A stretch of DNA of 64,000 bases from Cyanobium sp. CH-040. Lineage in GTDB: Bacteria > Cyanobacteriota > Cyanobacteriia > PCC-6307 > Cyanobiaceae. The DNA is taken from contig NZ_JAGQCJ010000008.1 of the NCBI RefSeq assembly GCF_024346135.1, positions 62,001-126,000 on the forward strand, given 5' to 3'. The position numbers and the translations under genes are program-made. Shown in pieces: positions 42,773-52,459 of this stretch. The notes beneath the pieces are model-generated. The model did no database searches. It worked only from the letters and a program-made list of their open reading frames with translations, and had not been told where the DNA came from. Every line of letters begins with the position of its first letter. Positions within the stretch are counted from its first letter, which is position 1.

Positions 42773-44132
42773 GCTGGCCGAGGAGCAGGGGAAGCTCGAT
42801 GGCGAAGGCGGTGAGATTGCGGTTGCAGAGCCCGGCCACGTGCAGCCGCCCAGCCGGTTCTCCCGCCTCGGCGATGGCCCAGAGCTGGCGGGTGGCCAGC
42901 AGGCTCAGACCGCCACCCAGCAGGGCGATGGCGAATCCTGCGTACACCAGCGGCACGCCCGGATCGCGCTTCAGCAGGATGCCGCTGGCGGGCAGCACCC
43001 CACGCACCCGCAGGGGCAGCCCGTTCACCTCCAGCGCCTCGCCGCCCACGCCAAGGGAGCCGATCAGCACGCCGTCGGAGCCGTAGACGTCCACGGGCCC
43101 CTGCTCGCTGGCGACACTGAGGAGCACGGGATCACTGCCGTCCGGCCGGGTCGGCAGCACCAGCCCCCACACCTGGTCTCCGAGTTGGGGAAGGCTCTGC
43201 AGCGGCAGCTGCAGCTCCGGGCTGCGGCCCAGCTGAAGGGTGATGGCCGCCAGCCCCCAGTCGGCCTGGTAGAAGGTGACGCCGCGGAAGCGCAGTGGGT
43301 GGTTGACGCTGATCTCGGCCTCGCGCACGGCCTGGGCAGGCGTCCGGGCCTGGCCGTCCTCCAGTTCGGTGGCTTCCACCGCGGCGGCATCGATCCCGCT
43401 GCCCTGGAGAATCCGCAGCCGGGAGCGGAACTGCTCAGGACGACCGGCGGGATCCCGTTCCACCGCGAAGGCATCGAGGGCCAGGGTGAGCTGGCTGTGG
43501 CCGCGGCTGTCGATCAGCTCCAGCGTGCGCCCAGGGGCGAGGAACTGCTCCGCGCGCTGGCCCCCCAGGGCTCCCCAGGCTGCACCCACCAGCAGCACCA
43601 CCAGGCCCGCATGCACCAGCAGGGGGCCCACGCGTCCCAGCACGCCCTGACGGGCCGCCAGCCGGTCGGGGTGGCGTTGCACCTCCCAGCCGCGCTCCCG
43701 CAGCAGCTGCTCGAGCCGCGCCAGGCAGCTGTCCACATCCTCCGCTGCCAGGGTCTGGGCCACGCTGAGCTTGCTGAGCTGCCGCGGTGTGCGGTAGTCG
43801 ATCCAGCGCAGCGCCGCCTGCAGGGCAGGCCACTGGCGCCGCCAGCTGCAGAGCAGCAGCGCCAGGCCGAGCCAGGCCATCAGGCTCAGGAACCAGCCGC
43901 TGGAATAGACGTGATCGAGCTGCAGGGCAAGCACCCGCTCCCCGTTCAGCAGCCCGAGCCAGGGCTGGCGGTCGTAGAGCTGGTGGTAGAGCCCCTCCGG
44001 CTCCAGCTGGGGGATCACGGTGCCGATTCCGCTGGCGATGGCGATCACCACCAGCAGTCCGATGGCCAGGCGCAGGTCTGAGATCCAGGCGGCCAGCCGG
44101 TACAGGAGCCGGGACGCTGAGGCTTGACCCAT
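42744..44132 (-). CDS. ccs1: Cytochrome c biogenesis protein Ccs1 (ResB)
   Basis: 462 residues from ATG 44132, which shares its A with the ccdA stop. Membrane segments near 18-38 ([18 protein letters not shown]), 75-93 ([16 protein letters not shown]), 165-185 ([18 protein letters not shown]) and 405-425 ([18 protein letters not shown]) flank a large lumenal domain, as in ResB. '[10 protein letters not shown]' and '[11 protein letters not shown]' with its conserved His belong to the haem-handling part. It works with CcsA in System II to carry haem for cytochromes c6, c-550 and f. The paired ccdA gene supplies reducing power, so the two are one functional unit. Confidence 0.93.
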   Translation of the reverse strand: MGQASASRLLYRLAAWISDLRLAIGLLVVIAIASGIGTVIPQLEPEGLYHQLYDRQPWLGLLNGERVLALQLDHVYSSGWFLSLMAWLGLALLLCSWRRQWPALQAALRWIDYRTPRQLSKLSVAQTLAAEDVDSCLARLEQLLRERGWEVQRHPDRLAARQGVLGRVGPLLVHAGLVVLLVGAAWGALGGQRAEQFLAPGRTLELIDSRGHSQLTLALDAFAVERDPAGRPEQFRSRLRILQGSGIDAAAVEATELEDGQARTPAQAVREAEISVNHPLRFRGVTFYQADWGLAAITLQLGRSPELQLPLQSLPQLGDQVWGLVLPTRPDGSDPVLLSVASEQGPVDVYGSDGVLIGSLGVGGEALEVNGLPLRVRGVLPASGILLKRDPGVPLVYAGFAIALLGGGLSLLATRQLWAIAEAGEPAGRLHVAGLCNRNLTAFAIELPLLLGQLSSPDGCRG

Positions 44133-44914
44133 CACGACCAGTTGGCCACCAGTGTCAGCAGCCCGGTGGTCACCAGCACGGCACCGCTGAGGGGCGGCAC
44201 CCACTGACCAGCCTGGCGGAGGCTGAGCAGGCCGGGCAGACTGGCGGCGGCAGTGCCGGCCACCAGCAATGGCAGCACCTGTCCGGCCCCGAAGCAGGTG
44301 AGCAGGAGCATTCCCGCCAGCGGCCGGCCCGCCTGCGCCATCCAGCCCAGCAGCACGGCCAGCACCGGCGTCGTGCAGGGCGTGGCGGCCAGGCCGAAAG
44401 CCAGTCCGGCCGCCAGGGGTTCCAGGGGAGCGGGCACCAGGCGGCGCCAGCGCTCGGGATCCGGGCCTGCCGGCAGCGGCACCCGCAGGATGCCCAGCAG
44501 GTTCAGGCCCATCAGCAGGGCCAGGAGGGCCACCAGGGTGGGGATCAGACCGGGGATCTGCCCATAGACCTTGCCCAGAAGGCCGCTCACCAGCCCCAGG
44601 AGCACCAGGGCGGAGACGATGCCGCCGGCGAAGCTGAGGCTGCGCAGCCAGGGAGCACGGCCCTGGCCTGCACCGGCGGGCTGCAGGCTGCCCAGCTGCG
44701 GCTCACTGCCGAAACCGGCCAGGTAGGCCATGGTGACCGGCAGCAGGGACAGGGAACAGGGCCCGAGGCTGGTGAGCAGCCCGCCGGTGAACACCACGGC
44801 CAGGGTCCCCGGCCCCGGGGAGGTGAGGGATTGGCGCAGCAGGAGCTCGCTCTGACGTGCCATATCGCTGATCGAAAGGCCCAGGTCGGCCAGTGGCAGC
44901 CCATCGATGCTCAT
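44132..44914 (-). CDS. ccdA: CcdA-type thiol-disulfide transporter for cytochrome c biogenesis
   Basis: 260 residues with six predicted membrane segments. The two redox cysteines are in [12 protein letters not shown] near 52 and [18 protein letters not shown] near 175, both followed by Pro as in the family. CcdA passes electrons from stromal thioredoxin across the thylakoid membrane to keep apocytochrome c cysteines reduced. It overlaps ccs1 by one base (TGATG), and is preceded nine bases upstream by ftsW, so all three may share a transcript. Confidence 0.93.
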   Translation of the reverse strand: MSIDGLPLADLGLSISDMARQSELLLRQSLTSPGPGTLAVVFTGGLLTSLGPCSLSLLPVTMAYLAGFGSEPQLGSLQPAGAGQGRAPWLRSLSFAGGIVSALVLLGLVSGLLGKVYGQIPGLIPTLVALLALLMGLNLLGILRVPLPAGPDPERWRRLVPAPLEPLAAGLAFGLAATPCTTPVLAVLLGWMAQAGRPLAGMLLLTCFGAGQVLPLLVAGTAAASLPGLLSLRQAGQWVPPLSGAVLVTTGLLTLVANWS

Positions 44915-44923
44915 GGGGCCACC

Positions 44924-46147
44924 CTATCGGGCGGGCGCTGGCCGGCGTCGGCGGCTGGTGTGGGGAACGGACGCCAGGCCGCCTGCTTCCATGGAGCAGC
45001 GGATCAGCAGACCGCAGATCAGCAGTGAGGCCATCAGTGAGTTGCCTCCGTAGCTGATCATCGGCAGCGGCAGTCCCGTGGTGGGCATCGCCCCGGTGGC
45101 CACGGCGATGTTGAGGATCGACTGGCCCACCAGGAGCGTGGTGCAGCCCATGGCCACCAGCCGGTGCTGGTTGCTGCGGCAGCTCAGGGCCACCCGCAGC
45201 CCCACGAATCCGAACAGCAGCAGGAACAGCAGCAGCACCACCGAGCCCACGTAGCCGAATTCCTCGGCGAACACCGCGAAGATGAAGTCCGTGCTCTGGA
45301 TCGGCAGGTACTGCAGTTTCTGGGTGGACAGGCCGAAGCCCTCGCCGAACAGGCCCCCGGATCCGATGGCCAGGAGGCTCTGCACCAGCTGGTAGCCATC
45401 GCCCTGGGCATCCCGCCAGGGATCCAGGAACGACACCACGCGCAGGCGCTGGTAGGTGTTCATGGAGATGCTGGCGACACCGAGCAGCCCCCCGGCGCTG
45501 GCGGCGCCGAGCAGCAGCGGCAGGCCCACGCCGCCCGCCAGGGCCATCAACCAGAGCAACAGTCCGGTGAGGGCGGCGGTGCTGAGGTTCGGCTGCTTGA
45601 GGATCATCAGGATCAACAGGCAGAACACACCCACCCAGAGCAGCTTCTGATCGAGTCCGATCCGCCGCCAGTGCGCGAACAGTGCCGCACCCTGGAGGAT
45701 CACGAAGGGCTTCACCAGTTCCGAGGGCTGCAGCTGGATCGGGCCCAGCACCAGCCAGCGGCTGGCGCCGTTCACCGTGCTGCCCACCACCAGGGTGGCG
45801 GCCACCAGCACACAGCCCACCAGCAGTGCCAGGGGAGCCAGATGCAGCCAGCGGCGCAGGTTCGTGCGCACCCCCAGCCAGAGCAGCCCCCAGCTCGCCA
45901 CCATCCAGATCAGCTGCCGTTTGAGGTAGTAGGCACCGTCGCCCATCTCCCGTTCCGCCACCCACCAGCTGGCGGAGGCCAGCACCAGCAGGCCGACGAG
46001 GCTCCAGAGAGCCACCAGCCCCATGAGCAGACGCGCTTCGGCCGGCCAGGCTTCCCACGGCCAGGGCAGCAGACGTTCCACGAGGTTGCTCTTCCGCTTC
46101 CCTGGCGCTGTCCGCGAGCCGGGGAGTCGTGTGACGGTGGTGCTCAA
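44924..46147 (-). CDS. ftsW: Cell division SEDS protein FtsW
   Basis: 407 residues with about ten membrane segments. Starts after a 30-residue cytoplasmic tail with LLMGLVALWSLVGLLVLASAS, the first helix, then YYLKRQLIWM. VNGASRWLVLGPIQLQPSELVK is the SEDS signature of the active-site region. DGYQLVQSLLAIGSGGLFGEG, LPIQSTDFIFAVFAEEFGYVG and the C-terminal GLPLPMISYGGNSLMASL are likewise diagnostic. It polymerises lipid II glycan strands at the septum with its partner transpeptidase FtsI. Located before ccdA and ccs1 on the same strand. RodA is a close relative, but the YGGNS ending and the neighbourhood favour FtsW. Confidence 0.93.
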   Translation of the reverse strand: MSTTVTRLPGSRTAPGKRKSNLVERLLPWPWEAWPAEARLLMGLVALWSLVGLLVLASASWWVAEREMGDGAYYLKRQLIWMVASWGLLWLGVRTNLRRWLHLAPLALLVGCVLVAATLVVGSTVNGASRWLVLGPIQLQPSELVKPFVILQGAALFAHWRRIGLDQKLLWVGVFCLLILMILKQPNLSTAALTGLLLWLMALAGGVGLPLLLGAASAGGLLGVASISMNTYQRLRVVSFLDPWRDAQGDGYQLVQSLLAIGSGGLFGEGFGLSTQKLQYLPIQSTDFIFAVFAEEFGYVGSVVLLLFLLLFGFVGLRVALSCRSNQHRLVAMGCTTLLVGQSILNIAVATGAMPTTGLPLPMISYGGNSLMASLLICGLLIRCSMEAGGLASVPHTSRRRRPAPAR

Positions 46148-46294
46148 GGTGATGGTGGCTCTGGGTCAGAGGCTGGAACCATTGAGCCGTGCCGGAGGTG
46201 GGATTGTCGAGACCTGGTCCCGGAAGCGAGCCGAACGGCACGGATGCTGCGTCGCGGACAGGGCTGGGTCAGCTTGTGGTCCTGACAAGGGTCA

Positions 46295-46321
46295 TGAAAA
46301 AACCCGGCCACAGGCCGGGTT
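46295..46321 (-). terminator. Intrinsic terminator of the apcABC transcript
   Basis: AACCCGGCC (46301-46309) pairs with GGCCGGGTT (46313-46321) around an ACA loop, and on the minus strand the stem is followed by a run of T (A-tract at 46295-46302 on the plus strand). It lies about 100 bases downstream of the apcC stop, so it ends the apc message. The rest of the 273-base gap 46148-46420 has no gene that I see. Confidence 0.88.
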
Positions 46322-46420
46322 CGTGACTTCAAGGAGATGAACGGAGCTTGGATGGCACTCCCTGTCGGGCAACCTGAGCGGAGGCCAGGGGAAAAGCTGA
46401 GGCCAGGGGAAACCGTGGTT

Positions 46421-46621
46421 TCAGTTCCCGACGTTCACCTGAGGACGACCGGTGGCCAGCTCGACCTTGAGGATCTTCCCTCCCTGCTTCATGATCCGCT
46501 GCTGCTCGGCGAACCAGCTTTCGAAAGGGACCCACTTGGTGAAGTAGGTGTTCTGAAGCTCCCTCTGGGTACGGGCTTTCTCCGGTGAGGGGATGCAGGC
46601 CGTGATCTTGAACAGGCGCAT
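46421..46621 (-). CDS. apcC: Phycobilisome core linker, 7.8 kDa
   Basis: 66 residues. MRLFKITACIPSPEKARTQR is the typical opening of the allophycocyanin-associated LC linker, and the CpcD-like fold ends with ILKVELATGRPQVNVGN. It caps the allophycocyanin discs in the core cylinders and shifts their spectrum. It is the last gene of the apcA-apcB-apcC operon, 35 bases after apcB, and precedes the terminator. Confidence 0.96.
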   Translation of the reverse strand: MRLFKITACIPSPEKARTQRELQNTYFTKWVPFESWFAEQQRIMKQGGKILKVELATGRPQVNVGN

Positions 46622-46656
46622 GGCTGGGATCCGCTGGATGAACTGGTGGACGGATG

Positions 46657-47145
46657 TCAGTTGCCCAGGCCGGAGCAGATGTAGTCGAAGTAGACGGCCA
46701 TCTCACGACCGGCATCGGGACCCACCAGCGAAGCCGTGACTTCCTTCATGGCCTGGATCGACTGCACGGTGGCGCCGATGGGCACTCCCAGGGAGTTGTA
46801 GGTTTCCTTGAGGCCGTTCAGAACCCGTTCATCCAGGATCGAGGTGTCACCGGCCAGCATGGCGTAGGTGGCATACCGCAGGTAGTAGTCGAGGTCGCGG
46901 ATGCAGGCTGCGTAGCGGCGGCAGGTGTACATGTTGCCGCCGGGACGGGTGATGTCCGAGTACAGCAGGGATTTGGCAACGGCCTCCTTGATGATGGCCG
47001 ATGCATTGGCGCTGATGGTGGCAGCAGCGCGGACCCGAAGCTCACCGCTGGCGAAGTACTGCTCCAGGCGGCCCATGGCGGAACCGTCGAGGTAGAGGCC
47101 CTGAACGTCGGCCTGGTTGATGACGTTGGTGATCGCGTCTTGCAT
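46657..47145 (-). CDS. apcB: Allophycocyanin beta subunit
   Basis: 162 residues, the family length. [20 protein letters not shown] holds Cys81, the phycocyanobilin thioether site; GGNMYT contains Asn71, methylated in beta subunits. Phycobiliprotein globin helices follow ([20 protein letters not shown]). Pairs with ApcA into (alpha-beta) trimers forming the phycobilisome core. It is the second gene of the operon with apcA 40 bases upstream. Confidence 0.97.
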   Translation of the reverse strand: MQDAITNVINQADVQGLYLDGSAMGRLEQYFASGELRVRAAATISANASAIIKEAVAKSLLYSDITRPGGNMYTCRRYAACIRDLDYYLRYATYAMLAGDTSILDERVLNGLKETYNSLGVPIGATVQSIQAMKEVTASLVGPDAGREMAVYFDYICSGLGN

Positions 47146-47185
47146 GAATCCGTCTGTGGTGGCGGGGATGGAGAGAGGGGCAGCC

Positions 47186-47671
47186 TCAGGAGAGGGCGCC
47201 GACGACGTAGTCGAAGTAGAAGCCGGCCTCTTCGGCGTCGGCGCCAGTGAGCAGGCCCATGGCGGCGTTCTTCATCTCCCGCACGGACTCGGCCATGGCA
47301 TCGAGGGGAACACCCAGGGAGCGGTACATCTCCTTGGCGCCGATGATGCCGATCTCTTCGATGGGGGTCACATCGCCGGCCACGACCCCGTAGGTCACCA
47401 GACGGAGGTAGTAGTCCATGTCGCGCAGACAGGAGGCGGTCATCTCCTCGCCGTAGGCACTGCCGCCGGGGGAGATGACGTCGGGACGCCGCTGGAAGAG
47501 CGCGGCGCCCGCCGTCTTGACGATGCGTTCGCGGCTCTCGGAGAGCACCTGGGCGACACGCACCCGGCGCTGGCCGGCGGCGACGAAGGATTTGATCTGG
47601 TCGAGTTCGCCAGGGCTGAGGTAGCGGGCTTCGGCGTCCGCGTTGATGATCGAGTTGGAGACGATGCTCAT
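47186..47671 (-). CDS. apcA: Allophycocyanin alpha subunit
   Basis: 161 residues. [20 protein letters not shown] is the characteristic start. Cys81 in [15 protein letters not shown] is the phycocyanobilin attachment site. The later residues [18 protein letters not shown] and [10 protein letters not shown] match allophycocyanin alpha. First gene of the operon; the 408-base gap upstream to apcE presumably carries its own promoter and a long leader, since this message is very abundant in cyanobacteria. Confidence 0.97.
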   Translation of the reverse strand: MSIVSNSIINADAEARYLSPGELDQIKSFVAAGQRRVRVAQVLSESRERIVKTAGAALFQRRPDVISPGGSAYGEEMTASCLRDMDYYLRLVTYGVVAGDVTPIEEIGIIGAKEMYRSLGVPLDAMAESVREMKNAAMGLLTGADAEEAGFYFDYVVGALS

Positions 47672-48079
47672 GCAGTTCTGCCTCGAAACAAGCGGCCGCC
47701 TTGACGGTGACCGGTATCCGGTGGGTAAGGGAGCGATCGACTCGCGCCGATCGCCGAATCATTCTGTGGCAACGCCCCCGTCCCCCCGGAGCCGCGGTAA
47801 CAGTTCTTCACGGCGTTCGGCGAAGTCAGATCGCTTGCGGTGCAAGGGATCTGGCTGGCATCGCTGATAGTTCCGGTTGATCACGAATGTTGATATCCGA
47901 GGCCTTCATTGTGTCGGCTTCGTTAGCTGCAGGGCTAATTCGAACAGCAAAAGATGCACGGTCGCGCCCAGGCTTTGCTGGCGTGATCGTGCATGGGTGA
48001 TCTGAGGATGGACTCGATCCGGGTTCTTGCGAATCTGGAGGCTGAGCCCGGGTTTTTGCCGGCGGGTGGGCGCCCTGGC
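47672..48079. promoter_or_regulatory. apcE-apcA gap: apcA leader and putative promoter
   Basis: No gene is visible here. The part near 47,870-47,955 is AT-richer than the surroundings and a likely promoter location for apcA on the minus strand, but I could not pick convincing hexamers. The apcA-proximal 200 bases (pyrimidine- and GC-rich) would be a long untranslated leader. A 41-base hairpin lies at 47954-47994 (separate entry). Confidence 0.5.
47954..47994. terminator. 15-bp hairpin at the apcE 3' side
   Basis: ATGCACGGTCGCGCC (47954-47968) faces GGCGTGATCGTGCAT (47980-47994) with an 11-base loop. As plus-strand RNA all 15 pairs form, two of them G-U. As minus-strand RNA there are two A-C mismatches. 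On the minus strand it is followed by CTTTTGCTG, so it may end the apcE transcript weakly; a plus-strand RNA is the other possibility. Confidence 0.55.
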
Positions 48080-51000
48080 TCAGACGGCTCCCTTCGGAGA
48101 AGGGGTCAGCCCTGCGTTGCCGCCGTAAAGGGCAGCCGTGCGGTTGACCGTCACCAGAGGCACGCCGTCGCTGGTGGCCATGCCACGCACATAGGGAACC
48201 GTGTCCTGGCCGAAGGCTGCTGCGTAGGCGGGGCTGTTGAGCAGATCGTCGATCGCGGCCAGCAGGCCCCGACTGGTCCCCAGAGCCAGGAAGCGGCAGG
48301 TCTCCGCTGGCTGGGCGGCCCGGCCCAGCAGCGCCAGGTGGGCGGCGGCGGCGGCCCGCAGAGGGGCCATGCGGTTCAGTCGTTGCTGGAACAGATCGCT
48401 GCCGGCGACAACGGCCACGAACTCGGCGACCGAGAGCTGGTTGTTGCGGAACTGCGACTCGCTGTCCGTGAGCCGCTCGGCGGTGAGAGGCACGCGGTTG
48501 AGCAGCTGACGGTAAACCGACTCGATGGCGGTCTGGATGTCGGCCTCGGAGGTGGTGCGGCCCACCTGCAGCGGGCGAGCGAGGCTCTGTCGGCGCCTGA
48601 AGCCCTGGGGCTGTCCAGGACGCAGGGCCTGAGCCATGGCGGCGCCCGGCTGCTTCGCCGGCACCGCCGCCAGATTGGTGCTGACGGCCTTGCTCCAGAT
48701 CCCGGCCACAGGCGCAGGAGCCTGGGCTGGGCGGATCCCCGCTCCTCCGGGAGTGCTCCAGAAGGCCTTGCCTTCATCCGCCCGCCAGCGGCGGCTGGGC
48801 GCAGGGCTGGTGCGCAGGCTGCCGGGGCCAGTGCTTCTGGCGGGGGATGGGGGAGCGGCGGTGAGGCCACCGGCGATCTTGGCGCTCCACACCCCGCGGA
48901 TCACGGTGCGCCGGTCCGGCAGGTTGCGGGGGGTGATGTCGGCGGTGGTGCGCAGCGTCTGGTCGGCGCGCGTCTCGGGCCGCTGACGGGCTGCCGTGTC
49001 GACGTAACGCCGGGGATCGAAACCCGGGTTGAGTCCCGGCACCTTGCGGGCATTGCGGTCTGCCGGGGTGATGAAGCGCTCGTAGGGAACGGTGTCCTCA
49101 CCGAAGCAGTCGTTGTACTCCCGGCTGTTGAGCATGCTGTCGACCACGCCGTAGAAGCCGGAGCGGGCGGCGGTATCGAAGTAGGCGTCGATCTCCCAGC
49201 GCCCGAAGGTGGGGCGGCCGAGCAGGCGCCGATGCATCACCTCGATCGCCTTGGTGATGTAGAGGCCGGTCCAGTAGCGGCGCCGGAAGGCGTTGCTGCG
49301 GGCCACCTGACGCACGAATTCGCGCAGGCTGATATCACCGTTCTCAAGCTTGATCTCCTCCACCTTGTTGCGCTCGCCCGCGTAGCCGGTGTTGCCGAGC
49401 ACCTGCACATACACGGCGTTGATCACGGCCTGGGTGCTGCTCTCGGTGCCCCGCACGCTGGGCTGACCCCCACGGCGCGGCACCGAGTTGCCGCCGGTGG
49501 CGATCTGCTGCAGCCGCACCACCTTGGGCCCCACCCGGCGCGGCGTGGCCCGGCGGAATGTGGGGCTGTCCATCTGACCCGGCTGGGCCATGCCATTGCC
49601 GATCAGGATCCGCCGGGTGTCGTAGCTGAAGGGAGCCGGTCGGGTGGCGACCTTCGCGGTACCGGAGGGGAAGATGGCTCCGTAGGTGAGGGCCAGCGGG
49701 TCGTTGCCTCCGCCATAGGGATGCTGGTCCGCCAGGGGCTGGCGGTAGGACGCGTAGAGGGTGACGTACTGCGGAGCCCCTTCGAAAGGAGCACTGAAGC
49801 GGAACAGCTTGCGGTTGCTGCCCCAGCCGGCGCTCTCCTGGGCCTCTTCACCGAGGTCACGCAGGAAGGGCACCGTTTCCTCGCCGAACACCCTGGCGTA
49901 CTCCATCGAGTTCACCAGGGAATCCACCAGACCCGGCAGCCCCTGCTCGCTGACGATGTCGAAGTAGCGGGTGAATTCCTCCCGGGAGCTGATGCCACGC
50001 CCCAGGAAGTGGCGGAAGGCCAGCTCCACGGCGCGGCTGTTGGAGAAGCGGCCGTAGAACTGCTTCTGGTAATCGCGGCTGCGGCCAAGGGCGCGGATGA
50101 ATTCGCGCATGGAGATCTGGCCCTGGCGCACCTGAGTGGCCTCCACCGGACAGACCTCGAGGCTGTAGCCCTTGACGATGTCCCGCTCGAACACCTGCCG
50201 GTACGCGGCCCGGATCACCTCGGCCTTCTGGGCCCCGGTCATGGTGGGCTTCATGGTGAAGCGCTGGGCCTTGCCCTGGGCGCCGAGGGCGTAGGTGGCG
50301 GGCAGTTGCAGGCCCTGGTTCACCGGGCTGCCGAGACGCTGACGAGCCGATGGGGTGGGGATCGCCAGCTCGGCGATGAGCACGTTGAAGTACTCGATCA
50401 CCAGGGCGCGCGTCTCGGGCTCGTCCTTGAACAGCCCGGCCGCCGCGGCGCGCATCTCCTGCAGGGCCACGTTGGTGGCCGCAAGGGAACAGGCCTTCTC
50501 GAGCACGTCGCGCAGGCCGCGGGTGTTCACGGCAAGGATGCTGGGGTCGCCCGCCACCAGGGCATAGCCCACGTAGCGCAGGAACCAGGCCAGGTCGCGG
50601 ATCGACTTCTTCATCCGCGCAGTGCCGTAGCGCCCCACGGCGATCGGGCTGAAGCCCGAAGGCAGGACGACGCGGACGTCGGCGTCGCCGCCGGCCCCCT
50701 CCAGCAGACGGCCGATCAGGTTGCCCCGGCCGCTGCCGGCCGCCGTGCCCACGAAGGTCTGCACCGAGCGCTGGAACGCCGCCTGGTCCGCCGCCAGGGG
50801 TGTGCTCTCAGCCGTGCCGGCGGGGCTCAGGGGGGCGTCGAGGTAGGAGAGGGGAGTGCCGCCCGAGAAGATGCGGTTGGCGGCCTTGGCCACGATGAAC
50901 TCCGCGTTGGCGCTGATCCGCCGCGCGGCCTCCACGCGGCGCTGGCCGCTCTGGAAGAAGGTGATCAGGTTGTCCAGTTCGCCCCCGTCGGGGAAGCGAT

Positions 51001-51094
51001 CCTCCTGTTCCGCCTGACGGACGCTGGACAGCGGCAGGGTGTCGTAGCGCTGGGGAGCAACCCTGGTGCTGCCGCTGCTGGCGGTCACGGTCAT
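48080..51094 (-). CDS. apcE: Phycobilisome core-membrane linker ApcE (Lcm)
   Basis: 1004 residues from ATG 51094. Residues 15-240 are a phycobiliprotein-like domain (LPLSSVRQAEQEDRFPDGGE) split by an extra loop near 77-150; Cys202 in EKACSLAATN is the probable bilin site. Three linker repeats follow, each with the pattern 'FGxxTVPYxR': around 400-465 (VNSMEYARVFGEETVPF), 670-735 (LNSREYNDCFGEDTVPY) and 905-970 (LNSPAYAAAFGQDTVPYVR). Three repeats predict a tricylindrical core. ApcE is terminal energy emitter and anchors the antenna to photosystem II. The region about 745-860 between repeats 2 and 3 is Pro/Ala-rich and probably an extended linker. Confidence 0.97.
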   Translation of the reverse strand: MTVTASSGSTRVAPQRYDTLPLSSVRQAEQEDRFPDGGELDNLITFFQSGQRRVEAARRISANAEFIVAKAANRIFSGGTPLSYLDAPLSPAGTAESTPLAADQAAFQRSVQTFVGTAAGSGRGNLIGRLLEGAGGDADVRVVLPSGFSPIAVGRYGTARMKKSIRDLAWFLRYVGYALVAGDPSILAVNTRGLRDVLEKACSLAATNVALQEMRAAAAGLFKDEPETRALVIEYFNVLIAELAIPTPSARQRLGSPVNQGLQLPATYALGAQGKAQRFTMKPTMTGAQKAEVIRAAYRQVFERDIVKGYSLEVCPVEATQVRQGQISMREFIRALGRSRDYQKQFYGRFSNSRAVELAFRHFLGRGISSREEFTRYFDIVSEQGLPGLVDSLVNSMEYARVFGEETVPFLRDLGEEAQESAGWGSNRKLFRFSAPFEGAPQYVTLYASYRQPLADQHPYGGGNDPLALTYGAIFPSGTAKVATRPAPFSYDTRRILIGNGMAQPGQMDSPTFRRATPRRVGPKVVRLQQIATGGNSVPRRGGQPSVRGTESSTQAVINAVYVQVLGNTGYAGERNKVEEIKLENGDISLREFVRQVARSNAFRRRYWTGLYITKAIEVMHRRLLGRPTFGRWEIDAYFDTAARSGFYGVVDSMLNSREYNDCFGEDTVPYERFITPADRNARKVPGLNPGFDPRRYVDTAARQRPETRADQTLRTTADITPRNLPDRRTVIRGVWSAKIAGGLTAAPPSPARSTGPGSLRTSPAPSRRWRADEGKAFWSTPGGAGIRPAQAPAPVAGIWSKAVSTNLAAVPAKQPGAAMAQALRPGQPQGFRRRQSLARPLQVGRTTSEADIQTAIESVYRQLLNRVPLTAERLTDSESQFRNNQLSVAEFVAVVAGSDLFQQRLNRMAPLRAAAAAHLALLGRAAQPAETCRFLALGTSRGLLAAIDDLLNSPAYAAAFGQDTVPYVRGMATSDGVPLVTVNRTAALYGGNAGLTPSPKGAV

Positions 51095-51219
51095 TGACGA
51101 GAGCGAACCGGGCTGGGCCAACCTACGGCTGGCCCCTCGGGGCCCCGGGAGGCCATGAACAAATGTTTGCAGCGCCGGCGCGGCTGCCGTGAAATGCTCC
51201 ATCCAGCGATCCAGCAGCC

Positions 51220-52419
51220 GTGCCAGCCAGCGATGCCGCCACCCCGGTGGTGAGCGCCTTCTATGACCGCTTCCCCTACCCGTCGGATCCGCTTCAGGAC
51301 GGCCCACCGCCCGGTTACAACTGGCGCTGGTGCGTGGACAGCGTCCGGGCCTTCACGGCCGGAGCCCTGCCTGCGCCAGCTGCGGGGGGTGCGCGCCGCT
51401 GGCGGATCCTCGATGCGGGCTGCGGCACCGGCGTCAGCACCGACTACCTGTGCCACCTCAACCCAGGCTCCACCGTGCTGGCGGTGGACATCAGTGCCGG
51501 AGCGCTGGAGGTGGCCCGGGAACGGACCCGCCGCTCCGGGGCCGCCGCCCTGGTGGAGGATCTGCGGATCGAACAGCGCAGCCTGCTGGATCTGGCAGGG
51601 GAAGGGCCCTTCGACTACATCAATTCCGTCGGTGTGCTGCACCACCTGCGCGAGCCGCAGGCGGGGCTGCGGGCCCTCGCCGGTCTGCTGCGGCCCGGCG
51701 GACTCCTGCACCTGTTCCTGTACGCCGACGGCGGCCGCTGGGAGATCCACCGCGTGCAGCGCAGCCTCAGCCGTCTGGGGGTGGGCAGCGATGGCGAGGC
51801 TCTGCGGCTGGGGCGGCAACTCTTCAGCGATCTGCCCGAGGGCAACCGGCTGCGCCGCCACCACGAGCAACGCTGGGCTCTGGACACGGCGGCCGACGCC
51901 AACTTCGCCGACATGTATCTGCACCCCCAGGAGAGCAGCTACGACATCGCCCGGCTGATGGCCTTCGTGGCCAGCGCCGATCTGGAGTTCGCCGGATTCT
52001 CCAATCCCCAGGTGTGGGATCCTGCCCGGCTCCTGCGCGGTGAACTGCTCGAGCGCGCCCGGGAGCTGCCGGAGCTCGAGCGCTGGGCCCTGGTGGAGGA
52101 TCTCGACCCGGACATCAGCCACTTCGAATTCTTTCTCGCCAGGCCGCCGCTGCCGCGGCAGGACTGGAGTGACGACGGCGCCCTGCTGGCTGCCTGTGCC
52201 CAGCGCAACCGCTGCCTGTGGGGCTGGCCCTCAACGGACCTGCTCGGTCCCGACCTGATTCCCCTGTCGATCGAGGAGCGGGATCTCGCCCTGGTTCAGG
52301 CCGTGGAGGCCGCCCCAGCCTGCCCCCTGGGAGACCTGGAGCTGGCCCAGGACCCGCAGGAGCGCTGCCGGCGGGTCCGCCGGCTGATGGCACTGGGGGT
52401 GCTGCAGCTGGTGGCTTAA
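51220..52419 (+). CDS. SAM-dependent methyltransferase of unknown substrate
   Basis: 399 residues, GTG start, 125 bases from apcE on the other strand. Near 18-34 it has VSAFYDRFPYPSDPLQDGP, a pattern (Y-x-x-F-P-Y-P) seen in a class of methyltransferases. Residues 62-72 read ILDAGCGTGVST, the SAM-binding motif I; VLAVDISAGALEVAR is motif II and VGVLHHLREPQAGLRAL motif IV/V. The last 170 residues are additional, with 'HPQESSYDIARLMAFVASADLEF' and a possible second acidic pocket. No substrate can be inferred. Its 3' side is 40 bases before the atp operon, with which it may be co-transcribed. Confidence 0.8.
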   Translation: MPASDAATPVVSAFYDRFPYPSDPLQDGPPPGYNWRWCVDSVRAFTAGALPAPAAGGARRWRILDAGCGTGVSTDYLCHLNPGSTVLAVDISAGALEVARERTRRSGAAALVEDLRIEQRSLLDLAGEGPFDYINSVGVLHHLREPQAGLRALAGLLRPGGLLHLFLYADGGRWEIHRVQRSLSRLGVGSDGEALRLGRQLFSDLPEGNRLRRHHEQRWALDTAADANFADMYLHPQESSYDIARLMAFVASADLEFAGFSNPQVWDPARLLRGELLERARELPELERWALVEDLDPDISHFEFFLARPPLPRQDWSDDGALLAACAQRNRCLWGWPSTDLLGPDLIPLSIEERDLALVQAVEAAPACPLGDLELAQDPQERCRRVRRLMALGVLQLVA

Positions 52420-52459
52420 TGCTCCGTGATAAGTTGCGCGGGCTTCACGCTTCCTGTGC

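Noticed and set aside
47993-51097. 1034-residue plus-strand open frame over apcE
   Set aside because: Composition is that of an antisense reading of a GC-rich gene; apcE on the other strand is certain.
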